Shown here: positions 38,713 to 48,016 of the stretch, one piece after another
Layout of the letters: every line of letters begins with the position of its first letter
Numbering within the stretch: position 1 is the first letter of the stretch
Assembly: GCA_026003755.1 (NCBI GenBank)
Contig: BPHV01000001.1
Span: 1,090,393-1,154,392 of the forward strand
Direction: 5' to 3'
Length of the DNA: 64,000 bases
Origin: Candidatus Roseilinea sp.
GTDB taxonomy: Bacteria; Chloroflexota; Anaerolineae; J036; Brachytrichaceae
The notes under the pieces: model-generated
Database searches by the model: none
What the model was told of the DNA's origin: nothing
What the model saw: only the letters and a program-made list of their open reading frames with translations
Translations under genes and position numbers: made by a program

Positions 38713-39753
38713 ATGTCGCCACAGATTCACGTTGCGCACCTCTCGAAACACTACCAGGTTCACGAGAAGGAGCCAGGGCTGATGGGCAGCTTGCGCGCGT
38801 TTGTGGCGCGCAAGTACCGCACAGTCCGGGCAGTGGACGATGTGTCCTTCGACATCGAAGCCGGCGAGATGGTTGGCTTCCTCGGCCCGAACGGCGCCGG
38901 CAAGACGACCACGCTCAAGGTGCTCTCCGGCCTGCTCTATCCCACCAGCGGCCATCGTCCACGGTATTAGGGTTTACGCCGCATAAGCGCGAGCCGGCCT
39001 ACCTCAAGCAGTTCACGCTGGTCATGGGCCAAAAACAACAGTTGCTCTGGGACCTGCCGGCCATCGAGACCTTCCTCGTCAACCAGGCCATCTATGAAAT
39101 TCCGCGCGACCAATTCGCGGCGACGCTGAAGGAACTCGACCAACTGCTCGACCTGGGGCCGCTGCTGAAGAAAACAGGTGCGCAAGCTCTCGCTGGGCGA
39201 ACGCATGAAGTGCGAACTGGCCGCCGCGCTGCTGCACCGTCCCAGAGTGTTATTCCTGGACGAGCCAACCATCGGCCTGGACGTGACGATGCAGGTGCGC
39301 ATACGCGACTTCGTCGCGGAGTACAACCGCCGCTATGGCGCAACGGTCATCCTCACCAGCCACTACATGGCCGACGTGACCGCCCTATGCGACCGCATCA
39401 TCGTCATTGATAAGGGCAAGGTACTCTACGATGGCAACTTCCGCGCGCTGATCGAGCGCGTGGCGCCCTACAAAATCCTCAAGTTGCAATTCGAGCAGCC
39501 CGTGGCATGCGAACAATTGGCCCCTTTCGGCACCATCGCGTCATGCGACGGCATGACAGCAGTGCTCCACGTGCCGCGCAGCCAGGCGGCCGAGACAGCC
39601 GCGCGTTTGCTCACCCAGGTCGAGGTGGACGACGTCAACTTTGAAGACCCCCCCGTCGAAGACATCATTCGAGAGGTATTTGCGGGGAGGGTTGCGGGGT
39701 TAGCGGCAACGAATGAGCAAACGCCGGCGGCGCACCCGGCGCACGCCGGCTGA
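38713..39753 (+). CDS. ABC-2 type transporter ATP-binding protein (frameshifted)
   Basis: About 345 residues in three frame pieces. The first has Walker A ([10 protein letters not shown]), the second carries [17 protein letters not shown] (Q-loop region), and the third has the signature [12 protein letters not shown] and Walker [13 protein letters not shown]. These match the ATPase of viologen/daunorubicin-type exporters, which work with ABC2_membrane_6 permeases. Two such permeases lie at 41.05 and 41.92 kb. The shifts fall near 38955 and 39175. The C-terminal 90 bp overlap the converging MFS gene, so one of the two ends may be wrong. Confidence 0.85.
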
Positions 39754-40966
39754 TCCGCCGCGCGATCAGGTCGAACGAGAGCGCCGCGACCATCGTCATC
39801 GCGATCGAGGCGACAAACAAGGGAGAAGAGCCAAACGCGCGCTGGATGAACCCACCGACCGGCGGCGCAATGGCCGGCCCGACGTTCGCCGCAATGGCCA
39901 TCACGACGCTGACGATGAAATACTCACTGCGCAGTGATACGTTCACGACGTAGACGCGGTAGAGCACGCGCGAGATCTGCAAGGCGGCAACCTGAAGGAA
40001 TACGGACAGCGCGCCGAAGAGCAAATTTGGGCTGAGGGCCAACGCCGCCAGGCCGGCTGCCGTCGCGAACGATCCCCACACAATCGCCGGCCGGTAGCCC
40101 ATCCGCTCCGCAACGCGCGGAGCGAATAGCGCCGCGACCGACCCAATCAACGCGTTCACACCCATCATCATGCCGATTTGCGCGTCGCTCGCCCCGAACC
40201 GGTCGCGCATGAGTAAGTTGAAGAATGTGAATACCAGGGCTTCGGCCGCCAGCAGCAGCATGAACGGCGCACCGAGCGCGTACACCTGCAACCGCTGGCC
40301 GAGCAAGATGCGGAGATTGAGATAGCGCGCCGCGCGCACCTCAGGCAGCGCCGAGGTGGGTTCGCCCGGCACCGGCCGACGACGGGCGATCATGGCCAGC
40401 GGAACGACGGCAAACGTCCGCACGATGAACGCAGCGACCAGCGCCGCCCGATACGCTTCTGCGCTCTCGCTGCCGACCTGCAACAGCGGCGCGATCAGCG
40501 CCGGCAAGCTGCCGGCGGAGACGCTGCCCAGCACTATCGCCGCCGTGCGCGTGAAGTCACCGACGCTGAACAGCGCAGCGCGGTGGGCCTCATCGGAGGC
40601 ATCGGCCAGCAGCGACACGCTGGCCAGGCCGAAGATCACCGTGCCAAAGCCGCTGAGCGCCTCGGCAGCCAGGATGACCTCGGGCGCAGTCGTCAGCACC
40701 GTGGGTAACCGCGCGAGGCTGGCAAATGCTGCGCCAAAGACCAGCGCCACGCGCCGTCCGATTCGCTCGAAGCACAACAGCGCGGGCAACGCTAGAATCA
40801 GCCCGCCGAACTGGCTGGCGCCGTGGAACAGGCCGATGAATGCACGATCGAAGCCCAGCGCCTCGAGATAGAAGTTTATCAACGTCGCCGGGAAGGCGAA
40901 AGTGAGGTAGTAGACCGCAACCCACGCCAGATAGAGGCGGGCGATTTCACTGAAGCGGCGGACCAC
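39665..40966 (-). CDS. MFS transporter
   Basis: A 433-residue major facilitator protein with about 12 helices. FHGASQFGGLILALPALLCFERIGRRVAL matches the MFS loop-2 layout. A central cytoplasmic loop separates the two six-helix halves, and the second half starts with LRILLGQRLQVYALG. The substrate is unknown. The start is GTG, with TATACT (minus strand, 40974-40979) ending 7 nt before it. This gene sits on the opposite strand between the ATPase and permease genes of an ABC-2 exporter and overlaps the ATPase gene end, suggesting a later insertion. Confidence 0.85.
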   Translation of the reverse strand: MVRRFSEIARLYLAWVAVYYLTFAFPATLINFYLEALGFDRAFIGLFHGASQFGGLILALPALLCFERIGRRVALVFGAAFASLARLPTVLTTAPEVILAAEALSGFGTVIFGLASVSLLADASDEAHRAALFSVGDFTRTAAIVLGSVSAGSLPALIAPLLQVGSESAEAYRAALVAAFIVRTFAVVPLAMIARRRPVPGEPTSALPEVRAARYLNLRILLGQRLQVYALGAPFMLLLAAEALVFTFFNLLMRDRFGASDAQIGMMMGVNALIGSVAALFAPRVAERMGYRPAIVWGSFATAAGLAALALSPNLLFGALSVFLQVAALQISRVLYRVYVVNVSLRSEYFIVSVVMAIAANVGPAIAPPVGGFIQRAFGSSPLFVASIAMTMVAALSFDLIARRISRRAPGAPPAFAHSLPLTPQPSPQIPLE

Positions 40967-41052
40967 GGCGGCAAGTATAGTTGTGCCGCTTGGGCGTGTG
41001 ACGGCCCGCGCATCGCGCCGCCTTGCGCAGCCCCGACTGCGGATGACCTGAG

Positions 41053-41841
41053 ATGTGGAGAAAATACCTCGCCCTCGGTAAAGCCGCGTGGGCGCTCATC
41101 GTCGAATATCGCGCGCAGATCGTCATCTGGATGATGAACAGCATCCTGATGGTGATCATGTTGCTGGTGTGGCTCAGCATTAGCCGCGAGGGTGAAGTGA
41201 ACGGCTACAGCTCGGCGGACTTCGTGACCTACTTCATGATCGGCTGGGTTGTGCGCAACCTGACGGCCGTGTGGGCGTCCTGGGAGCTGGACTTCGCCAT
41301 CCGTGAAGGCCGGCTATCGCCCATGCTGCTCAGGCCCATTCACCCGATTCACAATGAGATCGCCGTCAACTGGGTGGAGAAGCTGCTGCGCCTACTTGTC
41401 GTAGCGCCCATCGTCATAGTCGTGCTGATCGCAACGCCGGGGGTGCAACTCAACCTGACCCCGATCAACCTGCTGGCGTTCAGCATGTCGGTGGCCGGCG
41501 CATGGCTGATCGCCTTCATGTCGGACTACCTGATTGGGATGCTGGCGTTTTGGACGACGCAGACCGGCGCGTTTATCCAGGGCTTCTACGGCATCCGGTT
41601 GGTGCTGTCGGGCGTCATCGCGCCGCTCGCGATGTTCCCGCCGGCCGTTCAAGATGCGCTGCGTTGGCTGCCCTTCCCCTACATGCTGGACTTCAGTGTG
41701 TCCATCGCCATGGGTCGCGTGCAAGGCGAAGCGATGCTGCTGGGATTCATCGCTCAGTTTGCCTGGGCGGCTTGCTTCGTCATAGCGGTGTGGGTCGTGT
41801 GGAAGATTGCGATTCGCAACTACAGCGCGGTAGGCGCTTAG
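41053..41841 (+). CDS. ABC-2 family transporter permease 1
   Basis: 262 residues and six transmembrane helices, of the ABC2_membrane_6 (PF06182-like) group. The N-terminal 'EYRAQIVIWMMNSILMVIMLLVWL' helix and the 'WASWELDFAIREGRLSPMLLRPIHP' loop are typical of this group. It probably pairs with the permease 83 bp downstream and the ATPase at 38.7 kb as a three-gene exporter, in the style of daunorubicin or viologen exporters. The transported molecule is unknown. Confidence 0.85.
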   Translation: MWRKYLALGKAAWALIVEYRAQIVIWMMNSILMVIMLLVWLSISREGEVNGYSSADFVTYFMIGWVVRNLTAVWASWELDFAIREGRLSPMLLRPIHPIHNEIAVNWVEKLLRLLVVAPIVIVVLIATPGVQLNLTPINLLAFSMSVAGAWLIAFMSDYLIGMLAFWTTQTGAFIQGFYGIRLVLSGVIAPLAMFPPAVQDALRWLPFPYMLDFSVSIAMGRVQGEAMLLGFIAQFAWAACFVIAVWVVWKIAIRNYSAVGA

Positions 41842-41923
41842 ATCGCCCAATTAGTCATGCGCCTTGGTCAACGCGACCGAACGCCTTACGTCTACGATAC
41901 TTATCATTGCTCAATAAGCCCGT

Positions 41924-42709
41924 ATGCGTTACTTTCGCCTCCTGGCCCTGTTCTTCAAGTCCAACTTGCTGATGGAGCTGGAGTACCGCGCCAACTTCGT
42001 CGCACAGGCGACGTTGGGGGTGCTGTGGGCCGGCGTCACGTTCGCCAGCGTGACCGTGTTCTTCACGCAAACCGACGCCTTGGGCGGATGGACGTACGAG
42101 CAAGCGCTCGTCATCGTCGCGCTATCCGTGCTGGTCGAGGGCGCCATTCAACTGTTGCTGCAACCCAACGTTGACAAAATCATCCAAATGGTGCGCGAAG
42201 GCACGATGGACTTTGTGCTCACTAAGCCGGTGAACAGCCAGTTCCTGGCAACGCTGCGCTACGCGCGCTACTCGGGCTTGGCCGATATGTCCGCCGGCGT
42301 GGCAATCATGCTGTGGGCGTTCAGCCGGCTGGGCTACGCACCCGAACCCATGGCCGTGGCGCAGTTCGCCGTGATGTTGGCGGCGGCATTCGTCATCGTC
42401 TATAGCATCTGGCTGGTGATGGCTACGTTGTCGTTCTGGTTCGTGAAGATTGACAACCTGACCGAGCTGTTCCGCGCTCTGTTCGACACGGCGCGCTTCC
42501 CGGTGACCACATTTTCCGGCTGGGTGCGCATCGCCTTGACGTTCGTGCTGCCGGTGGCGTTCATGACCACCTTCCCCGCCGAAGCCGTGCTGGGCAAGCT
42601 GGGCAGCACGACGATGATCGCTGCCGTCACGCTTGCGGCGTTCCTTTTTGCGTTCAGCGCGTGGTTCTGGCGACGAGCGGTGCTGAACTACAGCAGCGCC
42701 AGCTCTTGA
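41924..42709 (+). CDS. ABC-2 family transporter permease 2
   Basis: 261 residues and six predicted helices, again with the ABC2_membrane_6 pattern: 'ELEYRANFVAQATLGVLWAG' and 'MVREGTMDFVLTKPVNSQFLATLRYAR'. The last block is equivalent to the 'REG-LS-MLLRP' loop of permease 1. The two permeases are likely the two halves of one membrane channel. A GATACT/TATCAT cluster lies 16-22 nt upstream, so a promoter may be internal, but co-transcription with permease 1 is also plausible. Confidence 0.85.
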   Translation: MRYFRLLALFFKSNLLMELEYRANFVAQATLGVLWAGVTFASVTVFFTQTDALGGWTYEQALVIVALSVLVEGAIQLLLQPNVDKIIQMVREGTMDFVLTKPVNSQFLATLRYARYSGLADMSAGVAIMLWAFSRLGYAPEPMAVAQFAVMLAAAFVIVYSIWLVMATLSFWFVKIDNLTELFRALFDTARFPVTTFSGWVRIALTFVLPVAFMTTFPAEAVLGKLGSTTMIAAVTLAAFLFAFSAWFWRRAVLNYSSASS

Positions 42710-42740
42710 CGCGCGCGGCTGCGGCATAATCCGAACACGC

Positions 42741-43721
42741 ATGCGAACCCTAACGTACAGCGAAGCGATCAACGAAGCGTTGCGCGAGGAGATGGCGCGC
42801 GACCCCAGCGTGTTCGTCATGGGCGAAGATGTCGGCGTGATGGGCGGCGTATTCGGCGTCACGCAGGGCCTCATCCAGCAATTCGGCGATGAGCGCGTGC
42901 GCGACACGCCGATCAGCGAGACCGGCATCGTCGGCGCGGCGCTGGGCGCGGCCATGATGGGCATGCGCCCAGTCGTCGAGATCATGTTCGGCGACTTCCT
43001 CGGCTGCGCGGGCGACCAGATCATCAACCAGGTCGCCAAAGCCCGCTACATGAGCGGCGGCAAAGCGCGCGTGCCGCTGACGATCCGCGTCACCACCGGC
43101 GCGCCCGGCGCAGCCGCGGCGCAACACTCGCAAAGCCCAGAGTCTTGGTTCATGAACATCCCGGGCATTAAGATCGTCACGCCGGCCACGCCGGCCGACG
43201 CCAAAGGGCTGCTCAAGAGCGCCATCCGTGGGGAAGACCCGGTGCTGTTCTTCGAGCACAAGATGCTCTATGCCACCAGAGGCGCGGTGCCCGAAGGAGA
43301 CTATGTGGTCGAATTCGGTCAGGCGAATGTGCTGCGCGAAGGCCGCGACGTCACGATCATAGCCATCGGCGGCATGGTGCCCCATGCGCTGGCCGCAGCC
43401 GATGCGCTCGCCGAAGGCTCGCCCGCCATCTCGTGCGAGGTGATTGACCCGCGCACACTCGTGCCGCTGGACGCGCCGACGCTGATTGCCAGCGTCAAGA
43501 AGACCGGCCGCGCCGTGATCGCGCACGAGGCGCATAAGCGCAGCGGCCCCGGCGCCGAGATCGCCGCGGTGCTCGCCGAACACGCCCTGGATTACCTCGA
43601 CGCGCCCGTCCGGCGCGTGGCCGCCAAGAACGTGCCGCTGCCCTACGCCCCAGCGCTGGAGCGATTCGTCCTGCCGGGCCAGGATGATATAGTCGCTGCC
43701 GTTAAGGAAGTGTTGCGATGA
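42741..43721 (+). CDS. 2-oxoacid dehydrogenase E1 component, beta subunit
   Basis: 326 residues. This is the beta subunit of a pyruvate / acetoin / branched-chain 2-oxoacid dehydrogenase E1. The thiamine-diphosphate-binding start (MRTLTYSEAINEALREEM, then FVMGEDVG) is characteristic, as are the MRPVVEIMFGDF and C-terminal RVAAKNVPLPYAPALE regions. It should form an alpha2-beta2 enzyme decarboxylating a 2-oxoacid, but neither an E1-alpha nor an E2 gene lies nearby. CATAAT (42725-42730) sits 10 nt before the ATG. It is followed by the GT2 gene after 43 bp, probably in one operon. Confidence 0.92.
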   Translation: MRTLTYSEAINEALREEMARDPSVFVMGEDVGVMGGVFGVTQGLIQQFGDERVRDTPISETGIVGAALGAAMMGMRPVVEIMFGDFLGCAGDQIINQVAKARYMSGGKARVPLTIRVTTGAPGAAAAQHSQSPESWFMNIPGIKIVTPATPADAKGLLKSAIRGEDPVLFFEHKMLYATRGAVPEGDYVVEFGQANVLREGRDVTIIAIGGMVPHALAAADALAEGSPAISCEVIDPRTLVPLDAPTLIASVKKTGRAVIAHEAHKRSGPGAEIAAVLAEHALDYLDAPVRRVAAKNVPLPYAPALERFVLPGQDDIVAAVKEVLR

Positions 43722-43764
43722 TGGCTGCACCCGCAGCGCTGATGATTGTCACCCCCTTCTAACC

Positions 43765-44502
43765 GTGCGCGTCCTCGTCGTCCTGCCCACCTACAACGAA
43801 GCCGAAAACATCGCCTTGCTCATCCCCGAGCTGCTGGCGCTGCCGCTCGACATTTGCGTGGTGGACGACGCCTCGCCGGACGGCACCGGCCGCATCGCGG
43901 ACGACTGGGCGGCGCGCGAGCCGCGGGTGCATGTGGTGCATCGCGCCGGCAAGCTTGGCCTGGGCACAGCCTACGTGACCGGCTTTCACTTCGCGCTGGA
44001 TCACGGCTACGATGCTGCGCTCACCATGGATGCCGACTTCTCGCATCATCCGCGCTACATCTCGGCCATGTTGCGCGCCATCGAGCGCGCTGACCTGGTC
44101 ATCGGTTCGCGCTATGTGGCCGGGGGCGATGTGTTGTATCCCTTCCATCGGCGCGTCCTGAGTAAAGCGGCCAACATCGTTGCGCGCGCGGCACTCGGCC
44201 TGCGGCCCCATGACTGCACTGCCGGCTTTCGCCTCTACCGCGCCGCCGTGCTCCGGACGGTGCCAATTGATTCGGTCTTCTCCAACGGCTACTCCTTTTT
44301 GATCGAGATGCTCAACCTGGTACAGGGCTTCGGCTTCAGCATCGTCGAGGTGCCGATCATCTTCGCGGACCGAACGCGCGGCCAGTCAAAAATCTCCTCG
44401 GCGGAAATCGTGCGCGCAGCTTATACCGTGTCCCGATTGACCTATCGCCGTTTGCGCGACCGGCTGATCGGTCCGCCGGCGATGCGTCATCCGTTCGTGT
44501 AA
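43765..44502 (+). CDS. Polyprenol-phosphate mannose synthase-like glycosyltransferase (GT2)
   Basis: A 245-residue GT-A enzyme resembling dolichol/polyprenol monophosphomannose synthase. The opening VVLPTYNEAENIALLI, the nucleotide site VVDDASPDGTG and the metal-binding MDADFSHHP are all present. ADRTRGQSKIS is the typical C-terminal block of Dpm1/Ppm1. It has no long membrane domain, like the soluble type. It probably transfers a sugar from a nucleotide donor to polyprenyl phosphate. The start is GTG. It is encoded directly after the E1-beta gene and 44 bp before a GT4 gene. Confidence 0.9.
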   Translation: MRVLVVLPTYNEAENIALLIPELLALPLDICVVDDASPDGTGRIADDWAAREPRVHVVHRAGKLGLGTAYVTGFHFALDHGYDAALTMDADFSHHPRYISAMLRAIERADLVIGSRYVAGGDVLYPFHRRVLSKAANIVARAALGLRPHDCTAGFRLYRAAVLRTVPIDSVFSNGYSFLIEMLNLVQGFGFSIVEVPIIFADRTRGQSKISSAEIVRAAYTVSRLTYRRLRDRLIGPPAMRHPFV

Positions 44503-44546
44503 GCGGCAAGCCGCACTGCTGTGAGTGGGTTCCGGGCGCTTTTGGC

Positions 44547-45726
44547 ATGCGCATCGTCCACATCTACAAAGATTACTTCCCGGTGCTGGGCGGGATCGAA
44601 AACCACATCCGCCAGTTAGCCGAGGCACAGGCCCGGCGCGGGCATCACGTGGACGTGCTGGTGACCAGCCTGGACGCCACAGGCCAGACCGAGCAGCTCA
44701 ATGGTGTGCGCGTGACCAAGGCGCCGCGCCACCTGAACGTGCAATCGGCGCCGATCAGCGCGGCCTTCCCACGAGCGGTCGCGCGGCTCACGAATGGCGC
44801 GGATATCGCGCACCTGCACGCGCCCTACCCCCGTCGGCGAAGCGTGCAACTTGTGGTTCGGCCGGGCGAAGCGCACCGTGATCACCTGGCACAGCGACAT
44901 CGTGCGACAAAAGGCGCTGCTGCGCCTGTATGCGCCCGTGTTGCGCCGCGTCATCGCGAAAGCCAGCGCGATCGTCCCCACCAGCGAAACGTACGCGCGC
45001 ACATCGCCCTGGCTGCGCGATCATCTGGACAAGTGCCGTGTGGTGCCACTGGGCATACACGCGGATCGCTTCGACGTGGGCGACGACGGAAGCCGCCGGC
45101 GCGCCGCGCTGCGCCGTCAGCTCCTCGCTGCTGCCCATACCGCCTCAGCAGAGCCGCTGGTGCTGCTCAGCGTCGGGCGGCTGCGCTACTACAAAGGCCT
45201 GGATGATCTCATCCGCGCTGCGCCCCGTCTGCCAGGCGTCATCGTCGTCATCGTCGGGGTCGGGCCGATGGAAGCAACGTGGAAGCGGCTCGCGCAGCGG
45301 CTGGGCGTGGCCGACCGGGTGATCTTTGTCGGCGAGGTGAGCGACGGCGCGCTGCCGGACTACTATCACGCCGCAGACATCTACGCCATCCCGGCCAACT
45401 CACGCGCCGAAGCGTTCGGCATCGCCATCCTAGAAGCAATGGCCAGCGGCCTGCCGGTGATCTCGACAGAGGTCGGTACGGCGACAAGTTGGATCAACCA
45501 GCACGGCGCCACCGGCCTGGTCATCCCGCCGCGTGATCCAGAGGCCATCGTGCAAGCGGTGAATACGCTGCGCGATGCCGCGCTGCGCCGGGCGATGGGC
45601 GAGGCGGCGAGGCAGCGCGTGCGGGCCGAGTTCACGCTCGAACGCATGGCAGCGCGCATCCAGGCGGTGTACGACGAAGCGCTCGCGACGCCGAGCACAG
45701 CAACCTCCTTCCACAATTCCGGCTAA
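44547..45726 (+). CDS. Glycosyltransferase family 4 (one frameshift)
   Basis: About 392 residues of GT-B fold. The N-terminal domain starts MRIVHIYKDYFPVLGGIENH, and the C-terminal donor site has PANSRAEAFGIAILEAMASG with the conserved E-x7-E motif. The frame changes at 44828-44833: a C5 run should be C4, after which HAPYP continues as VGEACNLWFGRAKRTV. Each side is otherwise intact, so this is very likely a single gene with a sequencing error. It probably builds a cell-surface or lipid-linked glycan. It ends 14 bp before bchG. Confidence 0.88.
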
Positions 45727-45740
45727 ACTAACGCTTCCGC

Positions 45741-46688
45741 ATGAACAGCAATCTTCAAGTGGCCGGCCGCCAGCCGGCCAACAAACCGCTGCCTTTCTTC
45801 AAAGTCATGTTCACGCTGATGGAGCCTTACACGTGGTTCGCGCCGGCGTGGGCGTTCGTCGTGGGTTGTGTGGCGAGCCACCGCATCTACTTCGATCTCG
45901 GCGGCGACATCTGGCAGAGCGTCCTCAGCGTGGGCAAGATCGCCATCGGCACGCTGATGGCCGGGCCGTTGCTCGTGGGGTTCTCCCAGGTGTGGAACGA
46001 CTGGTGCGACCGCGACGTGGACGCCATCAACCAGCCGGAGCGGCTGATCCCGTCGGGCAAGGCCACCCGCCAACAGGTGTTTGCAATCATCTTTATCTTG
46101 GGCGTGGCCGCTATGGCCATTGCGCTGTTTCTCGGCCCGCCCGTGGCGCTGGTCGCCGTCGTCGGCATCGCGATCGCGCTGGCCTACTCGGCCGAGCCGA
46201 TCCGGCTGAAGAAGAACGGCTGGCTGGGCAACTTAGCGATCGGCCTGACCTACGAGACGTGCGCGTGGATCGCCGGCCACTTCACCTTCGACCCGCAGTT
46301 GCGATCCGCCGGCGCGTCGCAGAGCATGATCTTGGCGCTGATCTACGGCTTGGGCGTGACCGGCACGATGATCATCAACGACTTCAAAAGCGTGGCCGGC
46401 GACCGGCAGATGGGCATCCGTTCGATTCCAGCGATGTACGGCGAATCTACCGCCGCGAAGATCGGCGTCGTCATCATCAACGTCGCTCAGCTCGTCGCCA
46501 TCGGCCTGCAATTCGCATGGGGCAACACGCTCGCCGCCGGCGCATGTGTTCTGTTGTTGCTGGCGCAGTTGCGGACCCAGATGCAACTCGTGCGCGAGCC
46601 GACGCAGCCGATGGCCGTGCGCTACAACATCGTCGGCATCCCCCCTTACACGTGGGCGATGCTCGTCGCGGCGATCGGCCTGGGATGA
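45741..46688 (+). CDS. bchG: Bacteriochlorophyll synthase (BchG)
   Basis: A 315-residue UbiA-superfamily prenyltransferase with about nine membrane helices. It attaches the geranylgeranyl (or phytyl) tail to bacteriochlorophyllide, a final step of pigment synthesis at the membrane. The two Mg-prenyl-diphosphate sites match BchG/ChlG closely: NDWCDRDVDAINQPERLIPSG and NDFKSVAGDRQMGIRSIPAMYG. YSAEPIRLKKNGWLGN is a further chlorophyll-synthase signature. TAAACT (45724-45729) lies 11 nt before the ATG, inside the preceding gene's end. bchP follows after 95 bp. Confidence 0.95.
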   Translation: MNSNLQVAGRQPANKPLPFFKVMFTLMEPYTWFAPAWAFVVGCVASHRIYFDLGGDIWQSVLSVGKIAIGTLMAGPLLVGFSQVWNDWCDRDVDAINQPERLIPSGKATRQQVFAIIFILGVAAMAIALFLGPPVALVAVVGIAIALAYSAEPIRLKKNGWLGNLAIGLTYETCAWIAGHFTFDPQLRSAGASQSMILALIYGLGVTGTMIINDFKSVAGDRQMGIRSIPAMYGESTAAKIGVVIINVAQLVAIGLQFAWGNTLAAGACVLLLLAQLRTQMQLVREPTQPMAVRYNIVGIPPYTWAMLVAAIGLG

Positions 46689-46783
46689 GGGCGGGCACGG
46701 CGCATTTCACACCTCTTGCACATTGCGCATCCGGCCATTCGTGCGCAAAATAGATGCCGTGCGATGACACACGGAGGTGAGCC

Positions 46784-48016
46784 ATGTCGAGAGTGCTGGT
46801 GGTCGGTTCGTCGGTGGGCGGCAGCACAGCAGCCAACACACTGCGCGATTTGGGCGTCGAGACGATCCTGCTCGAGCGCGACCTAAGCTACGTCAAGCCA
46901 TGCGGCGGCGCAGTGCCGCCGCGCGTATTTAGCGATTGGGATTTGCCGCATGACCTGATTGATCGCAAAGTCACCATCGCCGTCGTGTGCTCGCCCAAAC
47001 ACTACAGCGAGTTCCCCGTCCTCAGCAGCCATCCGGCGCCGGAGACGGACTTCATCGCCATGGTGCGCCGTGAGAAGTTCGACCGCTACATCCGCGACCG
47101 CGCCGTGCGCAAGGGCGCCGAGCTGATCGAGGGCAAGCTCGAACACGTCGAGTTCGGGCCGCGCGGCATCCGGGCGACCTACGAGGACAAACGCAACAAG
47201 ACGCACGTCATCGAGGCCGACGCCGTGATCGGCGCAGACGGTGCCTATTCCACCGTAGCGAAGTCGCTGGGGCTGGAGCGGCTGCCCATGGCCATCGCGT
47301 ATCAGGAGCGCATCCGGCTGCCAGCGCACGCGATGACATACTGGGAGAAACGCGCAGCGCTCTACCTGGGCGACGACGTATCCCCCGACCTCTACGCCTG
47401 GGTCTTCCCCAAGTATGACCACGTGGCCGCCGGCATTGGCGCGGGCGCCGGCAAGACGAAAGAGGCGCGCCAGTTGCTGGCCAACCTCAAGCACAAGCTG
47501 CGCGACCAACTAGGCGAAGGGCTGAGCGTGAAGTTCGAGGCGCATCACCTGCCGATGCACCCGCGCAAGCATCTTTCGTTCGACCGCGCCGCGCTGGTGG
47601 GCGACGCCGCCGGCCTGGTGCAGCAGACCAGCGGGGAGGGCATCTACTGGGCGATGAAGAGCGGCGAAATGGCCGCGCGCGCCATCGCCAAACACCTGGA
47701 CGCGCCGACCGCCGCCAACCTCCGACAGGACTACGACAAGCCGTGGTGGAAGGCCTATCGCCCGACGTACCTCTTCCTTGCCTTCCTACAGCGCATCAGC
47801 TACAACAGCGACCTGCAACGCGAAATCTTCGCAAAGATGTGCGACGACCCCGATGTGCAACGTCTGACCTTCGATGGCTACCTGACCAAGCACATCGAGC
47901 CGGCGCCGTGGGCGGTGCAGATGCGCATCACGAGGCATTGGCTAAGCACCGCAGCGCACGAGTGGATGCGTCAGCGGAAGGAGAGGGCGAGTTCGCCGAG
48001 CGCGTCTTCAGGATGA
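46784..48016 (+). CDS. bchP: Geranylgeranyl reductase (BchP)
   Basis: A 410-residue flavoprotein that reduces the geranylgeranyl tail of bacteriochlorophyll to phytyl using NADPH. The FAD-binding start VLVVGSSVGGSTAANTL and the PCGGAVPP motif are characteristic of the ChlP/BchP group of the geranylgeranyl reductase family. GDAAGLVQQTSGEGIYWAMKSG is the conserved second FAD segment, and the KYDHVAAGIGAG strand also fits. A GGAGGTGA ribosome site precedes the ATG. The gene ends 9 bp inside the converging histidine kinase gene. With bchG upstream, this is a two-gene pigment-tail module. Confidence 0.93.
   Translation: MSRVLVVGSSVGGSTAANTLRDLGVETILLERDLSYVKPCGGAVPPRVFSDWDLPHDLIDRKVTIAVVCSPKHYSEFPVLSSHPAPETDFIAMVRREKFDRYIRDRAVRKGAELIEGKLEHVEFGPRGIRATYEDKRNKTHVIEADAVIGADGAYSTVAKSLGLERLPMAIAYQERIRLPAHAMTYWEKRAALYLGDDVSPDLYAWVFPKYDHVAAGIGAGAGKTKEARQLLANLKHKLRDQLGEGLSVKFEAHHLPMHPRKHLSFDRAALVGDAAGLVQQTSGEGIYWAMKSGEMAARAIAKHLDAPTAANLRQDYDKPWWKAYRPTYLFLAFLQRISYNSDLQREIFAKMCDDPDVQRLTFDGYLTKHIEPAPWAVQMRITRHWLSTAAHEWMRQRKERASSPSASSG

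Noticed and set aside
43717-43762. A 14-codon frame between the E1-beta and GT2 genes
   Set aside because: It overlaps the E1-beta stop, is very short, and has no ribosome site.
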